DNA from: Glycomyces tritici
GTDB lineage: Bacteria; Actinomycetota; Actinomycetes; Mycobacteriales; Micromonosporaceae
Direction of reading: 5' to 3'
NCBI RefSeq assembly: GCF_030403505.1
Contig: NZ_JAUEMJ010000001.1
Span: 177,834-241,833 of the forward strand
Length of the DNA: 64,000 nt
This document shows positions 25,596 to 33,986 of this stretch, one piece after another. The notes under the pieces were generated by a model, which was not told the DNA's origin, ran no database searches, and worked only from the letters and a program-made list of their open reading frames with translations. Numbering within the stretch: position 1 is the first letter of the stretch; every line of letters begins with the position of its first letter. The translations under genes were made by a program, and so were the position numbers.

Positions 25596-27257
25596 ATGAA
25601 ACGCATTGCCATCATCTTGGCGGCCGCGATGCTCGCGGCCGCCTGCAGCTCGAACGCGGACGTTGATCCGGAACCGGACCGCGCCTGCGACCCCGCTCTC
25701 GAGGACGCCTTGGGCGCGTGGGCCGAGGCCGGGTTCAGCGGCACGGTCGCCATCGACGGCGGCGGCCTCGACTGCCAGGCCGCGTTCGGCATGGCCGACG
25801 CCGAGGCCGGCACCGCGAACACCGCGGAGACCGTCTTCGGGATCGGCTCGGTCAGCAAGGCGTTCGCCGCCGCCGCGGTCCTCGACCTCGTGGACGCGGG
25901 CGTGTTCGCGCTCGACGCGGCGGCGGGCGAGCTCCTGCCCGGCCTGGGCGGGCCCGCCGCCGAGGCCACCGTGGAGCAGCTGCTGCTGCACACGAGCGGC
26001 ATCGAAGGCGGCCACGGCACCGACCACCGGCCGCTGGACCGCGACGAGGCGATCGCGGCCATCAGCGCCCTGGAGTCGGCGTTCGAACCGGGCACGGACT
26101 ACCTGTACTCCAACGCCGGGTACTCGCTGCTCGCGCTCATCGTCGACGAGCAGTCCGGATCGTCCTACCGGGAGTACCTGGACGAGGCGATCCTCGCGAT
26201 CCCGGGAGGGCACGCCGGCGGGTTCTGGGACGGCGAACCGGCCCCGTCCGGGCCGCGCGCGATCGGCTACACGGACGGGGCGCCCGCGCCGGAGACCGGC
26301 GGCTTCGCCGGGCCGCACTGGGCGATGGCGGGCAACGGCGACCTGGCGATGACCGCCGCCGAACTGAGCGATTGGACCCGGGCCCTGTTCGACGGCGAGA
26401 TCATCGCCCCCGACGCGGTGGACCTGCTGCTGGGCACCGTCTTCGACCACGGCGAAGGCACCGCCGAGATCCCCGGCTGGGTGTCGATCGGCCCGGACCT
26501 GCTCGGCGTTCCGATCATCGGCGCCTCCGGCGGCGGGGGCGACACCGGGCACAACGCGGTCGCCACCTGGCTGCCCGAGACCGGCACGTCCGTCGCGGTC
26601 GTCGGCAACACCGACGACGTCCTGCCCGACGAGTTGCTCGAGGTGCTCCTGCCGGCCCTGGTCACGGGCGAGCCGATGGAGGTCCCCGATGAGCGCGCCG
26701 AGGTCGACCCGGCCGAACTCCAGGCGCGCGAAGGGGTCTACGGGCTCGACTCGGGCTCGACGCTCACCGTCTCCGCCGAGGACGAGGCCCTCACCGTCAC
26801 CGCCGACGGCGCCGACGCCGTGGCGGCGATGTTCGGCTCGGACGACTTCGCGGCCGAGGACGCCGCCGCCCACGAGGACGCCGTCCTGGCCCTCCTGGAC
26901 GGCGAGTCCGCTGTCGGCCGGGCCGAGCGCGAGGCGATCGGGGCCGACATCGGCCCCGTCACCGGCATCGACCTCGCCGGGACGGTCGACGCGGGCGGGG
27001 AACTGCACACCTACCTGCGCGTCAGCGGCGAGGACGGCGACATGCTCGCCTGGTACGCCCTGGACGAGCAGGACCAGATCGCGGCCGTCGAGTACGACGC
27101 CGGGCCGCCCGCGTTTACGCTGATCCCCACCGGCGAAGGCCAGTACCGCCCGGACGAGCCGATCGCCGCGGAAGCGGCGGTCGCCGTGTCCTTCCAGGAC
27201 GAGGTGATGACTGTGGACGGCCCGGCCGGCGCGGTCGACGCCGCCCGCACCGACTGA
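25596..27257 (+). CDS. Beta-lactamase-type serine hydrolase lipoprotein
   Basis: A 553-aa exported lipoprotein: residues 1-17 are the signal, with lipobox LAAAC. The catalytic domain has GSVSKAF (SxxK) at about residues 88-94, YSNAGYS (YxN) and a late Gly-rich GASGGGGDTGHNA segment in place of KTG/HxG. This is the pattern of the class C / D-Ala-D-Ala carboxypeptidase / esterase family. The last about 190 residues form a separate acidic domain of unknown role. It starts a probable three-gene transcript: the response regulator begins 14 nt after its stop. A role in cell-wall trimming or sensing is therefore plausible. Confidence 0.83.
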   Translation: MKRIAIILAAAMLAAACSSNADVDPEPDRACDPALEDALGAWAEAGFSGTVAIDGGGLDCQAAFGMADAEAGTANTAETVFGIGSVSKAFAAAAVLDLVDAGVFALDAAAGELLPGLGGPAAEATVEQLLLHTSGIEGGHGTDHRPLDRDEAIAAISALESAFEPGTDYLYSNAGYSLLALIVDEQSGSSYREYLDEAILAIPGGHAGGFWDGEPAPSGPRAIGYTDGAPAPETGGFAGPHWAMAGNGDLAMTAAELSDWTRALFDGEIIAPDAVDLLLGTVFDHGEGTAEIPGWVSIGPDLLGVPIIGASGGGGDTGHNAVATWLPETGTSVAVVGNTDDVLPDELLEVLLPALVTGEPMEVPDERAEVDPAELQAREGVYGLDSGSTLTVSAEDEALTVTADGADAVAAMFGSDDFAAEDAAAHEDAVLALLDGESAVGRAEREAIGADIGPVTGIDLAGTVDAGGELHTYLRVSGEDGDMLAWYALDEQDQIAAVEYDAGPPAFTLIPTGEGQYRPDEPIAAEAAVAVSFQDEVMTVDGPAGAVDAARTD

Positions 27258-27271
27258 GGGGAGACCGCGCC

Positions 27272-27943
27272 GTGCGCATCCTGCTGGTCGAGGACGACCG
27301 CGACCTGGGCCCGGTCCTCGCGCTGGGCCTGCGCAACGAGGCCTACGCCGTGGACCTCGCCCAGAACTACGCCGAAGCCGAAGACCTGCTGTGCAGCAAC
27401 GACTTCGACGTGGCCTGCCTCGACCTCGGCCTGCCGGACGGGGACGGCCTCGAGCTGCTGCGGCGGCTCGGCGCAGACCCCGCGCTGCGCCGCCCCCGCC
27501 GCCTGCTCGTGCTCACGGCCCGCGACGCCGTGGACGACCGGGTCGCCGGGCTCGACGCGGGTGCCGACGACTACCTCGTCAAACCGTTCAGCTTCCAGGA
27601 GCTGGCGGCGCGGCTGCGCGCGCTCTCCCGGCGGGCCGACGTCAGCGACGCGGTCCTCGCCGTGGGCGACCTGCGGCTCGACGCCGCCGCGCACCGGGCC
27701 TGGCGCGGCGGCGGCGAACTCGACCTGACCCCGAGGGAGTTCTCGATGCTCCGCTACCTCATGCATCACCCCGGGCGCACGGTGAGCGCCGAGGAGCTGC
27801 TCGAGCACGTGTGGGACGCCAACGCCGACCCGTTCACCGCCTCCGTGCGGGTGATCCTCAGCCGCCTGCGGCGCAAGCTCGGCGAGCCCGGCCCGATCGC
27901 CACGGTGAACGGCGTCGGCTACGTCCTGCGGGCCGCGCCGTGA
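27272..27943 (+). CDS. OmpR/PhoB-type response regulator
   Basis: A 223-aa regulator starting at GTG 27272. The receiver has the acidic pair EDD near residue 7 and the phosphoryl Asp in ACLDLGLPDGDG. The conserved Thr is in VLTARD and the Lys in DDYLVKPF. The winged-helix output domain reads LTPREFSMLRYLMHHPGRTVSAEELLEHVW and ends SVRVILSRLRRKLGEPGPIATVNGVGYVL. Its stop overlaps the sensor start (GTGA), so the pair is co-translated. It follows the serine-hydrolase gene by 14 nt and may control it. Confidence 0.92.
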   Translation: MRILLVEDDRDLGPVLALGLRNEAYAVDLAQNYAEAEDLLCSNDFDVACLDLGLPDGDGLELLRRLGADPALRRPRRLLVLTARDAVDDRVAGLDAGADDYLVKPFSFQELAARLRALSRRADVSDAVLAVGDLRLDAAAHRAWRGGGELDLTPREFSMLRYLMHHPGRTVSAEELLEHVWDANADPFTASVRVILSRLRRKLGEPGPIATVNGVGYVLRAAP

Positions 27944-28998
27944 TCGGCGCGCTGCGCTCGCTGCGCGCCCGGCTCGCGCTCACCGGCGCGCTCGCGATCT
28001 ACCTGCCGGTGGTGCTCGTCTTCGCGGTCACCTCGATCGACCGGCACGAGGTCACCGAGACCGCCCCTGACGGCACGACCCGCCTGGTCTCGGCCACCGG
28101 CGTCGACCCCACCGGGTGGGCGTGGTTCACGGTGCTCGCGCTGCTGCCGGTCACGGCGGCGCTCGCGTGGTGGTGGTCGGGCCGGGCGGTGCGGCCGTTC
28201 GAGCGCATTCGCGAAGCGGCCGAACGGATCGAGGCCTCCGACCTGAGCATGCGCGTGGGCGGCGCGGAGGGCACGACCGAGGCGATCGGGCTGGCCGCCG
28301 CGTTCGACGCGATGCTCGACCGCCTGGAGCGGTCGGCGCAGGTGCAGCGGCGCCTCATCGAGGAGACCAGCCACGAGCTGCGGACCCCGCTCGCCGTCCT
28401 GATCACCGGCGCGGAGGTGCTCCTGCGCCATCCCGAACCGGACCTCGCCCTCTACCGGGAGGGCCTGGAGCGCAGCCGGAACGCGGCCGAGCGGCTGCGG
28501 GACGCGGTGGGCGAGCTGCTGGTCGACGCGCGCGGCAGGGCCCGCGTGATCGATCGCCGCCCCACCGACCTCCCGGCCCTGGTCCGCGAGGTCTTCGCCG
28601 AGACCGCGGCCTTCGCCGCATCGCGCACCGTCCGATTGGAACTGCGCGGCGAGGCCACCGCGGAGGCCCCGGTCGACGGGCCGAGCGTGCACCGCGCGGT
28701 CGCGAACCTCGTCCACAACGCCGTCAAGCACGCACCCGCGGGCACCGCCGTCACCGTGGCGGTCGAGCGTTCGGCCACGGGCATCACCGTCACGGTGGCC
28801 GACGAGGGCCCGGGCATCCCCGCACCTGAGCGCGACCAGGTCTTCGAGCGGTTCTGGCGGGGCGACCGGGCCCCCGGCACCGGGCTGGGGCTCCCGATCG
28901 CCCGCCAGATCGCGCAGGCCCACGGCGGCGAGATCGCACTCCTCGAATCGGCGCGAGGCTGCCGGTTCCGGCTGACGCTGCCGGTCAGGGAGGCCTAG
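27940..28998 (+). CDS. Sensor histidine kinase
   Basis: A 352-aa membrane kinase. Two transmembrane segments (about residues 10-30 and 63-83) bracket a short extracellular loop of about 30 residues. A HAMP linker follows (RPFERIREAAERIEASDLSMRV). The phospho-acceptor His lies in IEETSHELRTPLAVLI. ATPase boxes are NLVHNAVKHAP (N), DEGPGIP (G1) and TGLGLPIAR (G2). The short sensor loop suits detection of membrane or wall stress. It pairs with the overlapping response regulator. Confidence 0.92.
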   Translation: MIGALRSLRARLALTGALAIYLPVVLVFAVTSIDRHEVTETAPDGTTRLVSATGVDPTGWAWFTVLALLPVTAALAWWWSGRAVRPFERIREAAERIEASDLSMRVGGAEGTTEAIGLAAAFDAMLDRLERSAQVQRRLIEETSHELRTPLAVLITGAEVLLRHPEPDLALYREGLERSRNAAERLRDAVGELLVDARGRARVIDRRPTDLPALVREVFAETAAFAASRTVRLELRGEATAEAPVDGPSVHRAVANLVHNAVKHAPAGTAVTVAVERSATGITVTVADEGPGIPAPERDQVFERFWRGDRAPGTGLGLPIARQIAQAHGGEIALLESARGCRFRLTLPVREA

Positions 28999-29051
28999 CG
29001 GCCCGCGCTCCAGGAGCGCGAACGCCGCGGCCGCCGCGGTGGAGCGCCGTG

Positions 29052-30074
29052 TCAGGGACCGCCGTTGGCTTTGCGGTCCGCCTCCATCTGGCTGTAGTTG
29101 TTCTCCCCGGCCGCCAAGGAGTTGCCCGTGTACTTAATGGTCTTCATCTTGTCGATCGGGTTCTTCCAGCTGTTCTTGAGCGGGTCCCACGATTTCATGA
29201 GCGCGCCGTCGGAGAGGTTCCGCAGCTTGTCCGCGCCGCTCGCGAATGTGTCGCCGCTGTTCATGAGCCCCTTCGAAGTGCTCTTGAGCAGGCCGTCGGT
29301 GGCGCCGTCGAGGGACTGCTTGAGGCCGGTTGAGCCGGTGCCGAACTTGCGGAGGCTGACGACCCAGCGGCCGAGCTTCGTCATGAGCTGGCCGAGCTTG
29401 CCGACCAGGTTCGCGAACACCTCGACGGCCCGGGAGACGACCCGGGCGACCGCGGCCGCGGCCGTCGCGCCGAAGGTGAACCCTGCGGTGGCGAGCGCGC
29501 TGAGGAGCCACAGGACGGCCTCGGCGATGAAGTTGGAGATGATCTCCAGGAACATGGTGCGGGTGATGCCGATCAGGACCCCGGCGCCCGTGATCAGGTT
29601 GGCGGTCCACTTCGCGCCTTCGGCGGCGCCGTTGATGACCTCGCCGAACGCGCCGGCGCTCTGGCGGTACGCATCGGCGTCGAGGCCGTCCCAGTCGACG
29701 ACCGACTCGAGTTCGGTGAACCATTCGGCGGACGCGTCCTGGAGCGCCATGGCGATGTTGTTCCAGGTCGTCGCCAGGCCTTCGATGGCGTTGGGGTTGC
29801 CGGCGAGCCAGTCGAGGGGTTCGCGCAGGAACGAGATGTGCTCGAACAGCCAGGAGACGCCGGCCTGCACGAGGTGCTTGAAGGGGTTCGAGATGAACGA
29901 GAGCGCGTCGAGCCCGAGGGAGAAGGTGGAGGCGGCGATGTCCCCGACGTCGACCTTGCCCTGGGTGATGACGTTGCCGTAGGCCTGGCCGGCCTTGTAG
30001 ACGCCGTAGAAGATCTTGGAGCTCTGGGGCATCGCCGTGGGGGTCTCGGGGGCGATGAGCGGGTTGGCGTTCAC
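29052..30074 (-). CDS. WXG-motif protein, candidate type VII secretion substrate
   Basis: A 340-aa protein beginning at GTG 30074, whose codon overlaps the stop of the preceding gene (GTGA). Residues 95-150 form a helical hairpin with VVDWDGLDADAYR, giving a WxG turn at residues 128-130 as in WXG100/ESX proteins. Two long hydrophobic helices (about 153-175 and 185-205) follow. A C-terminal polar region of about 115 residues, rich in Lys, Ser, Gly and Asn, shows no known domain. The set-up resembles large ESX substrates with an N-terminal targeting helix and a variable effector end. No immunity gene is obvious, so toxin function is only a possibility. Confidence 0.68.
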   Translation of the reverse strand: MNANPLIAPETPTAMPQSSKIFYGVYKAGQAYGNVITQGKVDVGDIAASTFSLGLDALSFISNPFKHLVQAGVSWLFEHISFLREPLDWLAGNPNAIEGLATTWNNIAMALQDASAEWFTELESVVDWDGLDADAYRQSAGAFGEVINGAAEGAKWTANLITGAGVLIGITRTMFLEIISNFIAEAVLWLLSALATAGFTFGATAAAAVARVVSRAVEVFANLVGKLGQLMTKLGRWVVSLRKFGTGSTGLKQSLDGATDGLLKSTSKGLMNSGDTFASGADKLRNLSDGALMKSWDPLKNSWKNPIDKMKTIKYTGNSLAAGENNYSQMEADRKANGGP

Positions 30075-30391
30075 TTGTTCAACTCCTTGAGCAGCGCGTC
30101 GAACACGGCCGCGACCTCTTCGTCCTCCGTCTGGTACCGGATCGCGGTCTGGGTGAGCGCGGTCGCGAAGCCGTTGCCGAGGTTGTCGATCGAGTCGAGG
30201 GTCTCGGACCCGTCGTCGAGGAAGAGGTCCAGGGCCGGCGGGATGAGCTGGGCGAAGATGATGCCGAAGGCGTTCTCGTCGCCGAGGCGGACCTGCTTGG
30301 CGGCATCGGCGGCCTGCACCACCATCGGCATGGGCCCGTTGACGATTCGCGACGCGTGATCGCGCAGTTCCTGGGGGTCGACCTTGGGCAT
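30071..30391 (-). CDS. EspC-like / type VII secretion small helical protein
   Basis: A 106-aa, largely helical protein that opens MPKVDPQELRDHASRIV. This resembles the EspC / DUF2580 class of small proteins that travel with WXG proteins through ESX systems. An LxxTAIRYQTEDEEVA segment near the end is similar to the C-terminal YxxxD/E export signal (here Y85 with ED/EE downstream). Its ATG directly follows the stop of the YbaB-like gene and its stop overlaps the WXG gene, so it is translated in a chain with both. Confidence 0.68.
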   Translation of the reverse strand: MPKVDPQELRDHASRIVNGPMPMVVQAADAAKQVRLGDENAFGIIFAQLIPPALDLFLDDGSETLDSIDNLGNGFATALTQTAIRYQTEDEEVAAVFDALLKELNK

Positions 30392-30745
30392 TCAGGACTC
30401 CTTGGGGGGCCGGGTGAAGGAGTTCAGGACGCCCATGGCCTCGGAGTCGGCGCCGAGGAGCCCCGACATGATCTGGGCGGTCTTCCGGCCGGACTCCTCG
30501 ACGGCCCGGTTGTAGGTGTCGAGCACGAGCTCGGCGAGGCCGGTGCCGGACATGCCGCGGGCCTGCGGCGAGAAGCGCAGGCCGGTCAGGGTGCCTCCGG
30601 CGTTCACGGTGACCGTGACGACCTCGTCCTCGCTCGCGAGCGTCGTCGCGGATTCGGCCAAGGCCTCCTCGGCCCGCCCGGCCTGCTCCTGGATCTGGGC
30701 CACTCGGGCGTCCAGCTCCTTCATGATCTCTTCAGGGGTGCGCAT
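30392..30745 (-). CDS. YbaB/EbfC-family protein
   Basis: A 117-aa protein; ATG 30745 follows GAAGGAAG. The fold signature is a long first helix (EEIMKELDARVAQIQEQAGRAEEALA), a two-strand sheet (VVTVTVNAGGTLTGLRFSP) and a second helix (GLAELVLDTYNRAVEESG). Canonical YbaB binds DNA, but in actinobacteria short versions sit beside ESX-like genes, as here, and may act as a chaperone or regulator. It heads the three-gene cluster. Confidence 0.78.
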   Translation of the reverse strand: MRTPEEIMKELDARVAQIQEQAGRAEEALAESATTLASEDEVVTVTVNAGGTLTGLRFSPQARGMSGTGLAELVLDTYNRAVEESGRKTAQIMSGLLGADSEAMGVLNSFTRPPKES

Positions 30746-30843
30746 CGTCTTCCTTCGCCGTTGCTGAGCCTCATGGTGCAGTTGTCAAGCTAGTCAACGA
30801 GAATGAACCTCTGATGTCGCGTTTCTGAACAGGAGGCGCGGGG

Positions 30844-31842
30844 TCAGCGGGCGCGGTGCAGTTCGGCGAGGAGTTCGGGGCCGGTCCAATCGCGGCGCCC
30901 GCCGCTCTCGGCGGCGTGTACGAGCTCGGTGAGGCGCCGGTTGGCGGGCGCGGCGAGGCCGTGTTCGGCGGCCAGGGCTGCGATCTCGCCGTTGAGGTAG
31001 TCCACTTCGGTCACACGACCGGCCTCGAGATCCTCCCAAGTGGAGGATCGGGCGTGCGGGTCCACGGCGAGCATCCGGGCGGCGGCGCGGGTGAACAGCG
31101 CGTCGGGCAGGCCCAGGAGGGACGGGAGCAGGCGCGGGTCGAGCCCGGCGGTCGTCGCGGGCCGGATCCCGGCCGCCCTGTAGGCGGCGAGGGCTTCGCG
31201 CTGGGCGAGGGCGAGGCAGCGGCGGTAGGCGCGCTGCGAGAGCTCGGTCTTGAGCGGCAGGCCCGAGAGGGCGTTGATCGCGTTGTTGAGGTTGAGCAGG
31301 AGCTTCGCGGCCTGGACGCCGCGGAGGTCGGCCGCGCGGACGAGGTCGAGCCCTGCCTGCGCGAACGCGGGCGCGAAGGCGTCGAGCGCGGCGTGGTCCT
31401 GGACGGCCAGGCCCCCGTCGGTGCCCTGGTGGAAGCGGCCCTCACCGGTGTGGACGACGTTGAACGCGACGCTCCCGGCGAGCACGGTCGCCTCCGGCAG
31501 GTGCTCGCGCAGGACGGCCGCGTTCCGCAGCCCGTTCTGGAGGCTCACGACGACGGCGCCTGGCGCCAGGTGCGGGGCGAGCGCGGCGGCGGCCTCGGCG
31601 GTGGCGGCGGACTTCACGGTGACGAGCACGAGGCCGGCCCCGGCGGCGGCCTCCGGCTCGGTCGCGTACTTCGGCGCCGGAACGCGCGCGGCGGTGCCGT
31701 GCAGGGCGGTCAGGGTGAGCCCGTGGGCGGCGAGTTCATCGGCGAGCCGCCGCCGTCCGACGAAGACGACGTCGGCCCCGGCCGCGGCGAGCCTCCCGCC
31801 GACGTAGCAGCCGATGCTCCCGGCCCCGAAGACGCAGATCAT
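30844..31842 (-). CDS. 2-dehydropantoate 2-reductase-like (ketopantoate reductase)
   Basis: A 332-aa NADPH-dependent reductase that makes pantoate for coenzyme A, or a relative acting on another keto acid. GAGSIGCYVGGRLA is the NADP loop. LQNGLRN and VQAAKLLLNLNNAINALSG contain the catalytic Lys and binding Asn residues. The C-terminal SSTWEDLEAGRVTEVDYLNGEI holds the conserved Glu. Many genomes carry several paralogues, so the pantothenate role is not certain. The mRNA is probably leaderless: TAGCAT lies 6 nt before ATG 31842. Confidence 0.83.
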   Translation of the reverse strand: MICVFGAGSIGCYVGGRLAAAGADVVFVGRRRLADELAAHGLTLTALHGTAARVPAPKYATEPEAAAGAGLVLVTVKSAATAEAAAALAPHLAPGAVVVSLQNGLRNAAVLREHLPEATVLAGSVAFNVVHTGEGRFHQGTDGGLAVQDHAALDAFAPAFAQAGLDLVRAADLRGVQAAKLLLNLNNAINALSGLPLKTELSQRAYRRCLALAQREALAAYRAAGIRPATTAGLDPRLLPSLLGLPDALFTRAAARMLAVDPHARSSTWEDLEAGRVTEVDYLNGEIAALAAEHGLAAPANRRLTELVHAAESGGRRDWTGPELLAELHRAR

Positions 31843-31848
31843 CCCCGG

Positions 31849-31854
31849 ATGCTA
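31849..31854 (-). promoter_or_regulatory. -10 hexamer of leaderless ketopantoate-reductase-like gene
   Basis: TAGCAT on the minus strand, 6 nt before ATG 31842. Confidence 0.5.
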
Positions 31855-32026
31855 CTGCCGTTCAAGGCAGTGGGCGAGGGGCGGCCGATGCCGCTTTTTC
31901 CATCGGAATCGTTTCGGGATCGACATCACTCGTTCAATATGGGGTCATGGGATGACCCCCCTGGCCAGGTGCAATACTCCTCGCATATCGCTCGAATCCC
32001 TCGGCGCAGAAACTGGAGAGCCGCAC

Positions 32027-33823
32027 ATGACCGTCAACCGCAGAACCCTTCTGGGAGCATCGGCCGCCGCGGGGGCGGCCGCTGCCGTCGCCGCCGCCTC
32101 GCCCGCCGAGGCCGGGCGCGCCAAGCGCTACTCCTTCACCGTGATGGGCACGACCGACCTCCACGGCAACGTCTTCAACTGGGACTACTTCGCCGACAAG
32201 GAGTACGCCGACGCCGCCGGCAACACCCGCGGCATCGCCCGCATCGCCACCCTCGTCAAGCAGATCCGCAAAGCCAAGGGCCGCAAGAACACCCTCCTCA
32301 TCGACTCCGGCGACACCATCCAGGGCACGCCCCTGGCGTACTACTACGCGCGCGTCGACCCCATCGTCGCCGAGGCCGGGCCGGTCCACCCGATGGCGCA
32401 GTCCATGAACGAGATCGGCTACGACGCCGCCGCCCTCGGCAACCACGAGTTCAATTACGGGCTCGACACCCTCCGCAAGTTCGAGTCGCAGCTCGAGTTC
32501 CCCCTCCTGGGCGCCAACACGATCGACGTCGAGACCGGCAAGCCCGCGTTCCCGCCGTACCACATGGCCCGCATGCGCACCGACTGCGGCAAGGACGTCA
32601 AGGTCGCCATCCTCGGCCTCTGCACCCCCGGCGTGACCATCTGGGACAAGGCCTATGTGGACGGCGTCCTGGAGTTCCCGAGCCTGGAGTCCGAGGCCGC
32701 CCACTGGGTGCCCAAGCTCAAGGAGATGGGCGCCGACGTCGTCGTCATCTCGGCGCACTCGGGCACCTCCGGCAAGTCCGCCTACGACACCTCCACGGGC
32801 CTCGGCGTCGAGAACGCCTCCGTCCTCGTCGCCCAGCAGGTCAGCGGCATCGACGCGATCCTCGTGGGCCACGCCCACGTCGAGATCGAGGAGCTGCGCG
32901 TCGCCGACCCCGACGGCCACGAGGTCGTCCTCTCCAACCCGCTCTGCTACGGCCAGCGCCTCACCCTCTTCGACTTCGAACTGGTCTTCGAGAAGGGGAA
33001 GTGGACCGTCGAGTCCGTGAAGGCCTCGATCCTCAACTCCAACGAGGTCGAGGAGGACGAGCGCATCGCCCAGATCCTCTCCGATGAGCACAACGAGGTC
33101 GTCGCCTACGTCAACCAAGTGGTCGCCGAGGAGGCCGTGGTCAAGCTGACCACCGCCGAGGCCCGCTACAAGGACGAGCCGATCATCGACCTCATCGCGA
33201 AGGTCCAGGAGGACACGGTCAAGTCCGCGCTCGCGGGCACCGAGTACGCGGACCTGCCGGTGATCGCGCAGGCCTCGCCGTTCTCGCGCACCGCGGAGCT
33301 CCCGGCCGCGAACGTGAAGATCAAGGACCTGTCGGGCCTGTACATCTTCGACAACACGCTGGTCGCGAAGCTCATGACGGGCGCAGAGGTCCGGGCGTAC
33401 CTGGAGTACTCGGCGCAGTACTTCATCCAGACCCCGGTGGGCGCCGAGGTCGTCGTGGACACTGCCGCGAAGACGGACAACATCACCGGTGCCGAGGGCC
33501 GCCCGGACTACAACTACGACTACGTCTCGGGCCTGTCCTACGAGATCGACATCGCCGCGCCGGTCGGCTCGCGCATCGCGAACCTCAAGTACCAGGGCGC
33601 GGACCTGGCCGACGACCAGCGGTTCGTGATGGCGGTCAACAACTACCGGGCCAACGGCGGCGGGAACTTCCCGCACGTGGCGGCGGCCCAGGAGCTGTGG
33701 AGCGAGTCGATCGAGATCCGCACCCGGATCATCGAGTGGGTGACCGCGAAGGGCCGCCTCGACCCGGCCGACTTCGCCGCGGCCGAGTGGATCCTGACCC
33801 GTGAGGGCACGCCGGTCTTCTAA
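32027..33823 (+). CDS. Tat-exported 5'-nucleotidase / cyclic nucleotide phosphodiesterase
   Basis: A 598-aa extracellular metallophosphatase; ATG 32027 follows GGAGA. The twin-arginine signal is NRRTLLGASA. Metal ligands occur in TTDLHGN, IDSGDTIQGTP, ALGNHEFNYG and the paired GHAHVEIEE. The C-terminal nucleotidase domain has GLYIFDNTLVAKLMTGAEVRAYLE and NNYRANGGGNFP, where aromatic residues stack on the base. It likely hydrolyses 2',3'-cyclic nucleotides and nucleoside monophosphates outside the cell to recover phosphate and nucleosides. It stands alone and ends in a strong terminator. Confidence 0.9.
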   Translation: MTVNRRTLLGASAAAGAAAAVAAASPAEAGRAKRYSFTVMGTTDLHGNVFNWDYFADKEYADAAGNTRGIARIATLVKQIRKAKGRKNTLLIDSGDTIQGTPLAYYYARVDPIVAEAGPVHPMAQSMNEIGYDAAALGNHEFNYGLDTLRKFESQLEFPLLGANTIDVETGKPAFPPYHMARMRTDCGKDVKVAILGLCTPGVTIWDKAYVDGVLEFPSLESEAAHWVPKLKEMGADVVVISAHSGTSGKSAYDTSTGLGVENASVLVAQQVSGIDAILVGHAHVEIEELRVADPDGHEVVLSNPLCYGQRLTLFDFELVFEKGKWTVESVKASILNSNEVEEDERIAQILSDEHNEVVAYVNQVVAEEAVVKLTTAEARYKDEPIIDLIAKVQEDTVKSALAGTEYADLPVIAQASPFSRTAELPAANVKIKDLSGLYIFDNTLVAKLMTGAEVRAYLEYSAQYFIQTPVGAEVVVDTAAKTDNITGAEGRPDYNYDYVSGLSYEIDIAAPVGSRIANLKYQGADLADDQRFVMAVNNYRANGGGNFPHVAAAQELWSESIEIRTRIIEWVTAKGRLDPADFAAAEWILTREGTPVF

Positions 33824-33835
33824 GGCGAACGCATT

Positions 33836-33869
33836 GCGGCGCCGCGGCCCTGAGCGGCCGCGGCGCCGC
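33836..33869 (+). terminator. Hairpin terminator after the nucleotidase gene
   Basis: A perfect 14-bp stem (GCGGCGCCGCGGCC with GGCCGCGGCGCCGC) and a 6-nt loop, 12 nt after the stop. Confidence 0.75.
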
Positions 33870-33986
33870 TCTCGCTTCACCCCCGCAAATGCCTGTCGCC
33901 GCACGGGCGGGACGTGGCAGTATTGCGGCACCGGGCGGCTTGCCGTCCGGCTAGTTGATGAATCCCAATACGCCCCAGGAGTGCAC

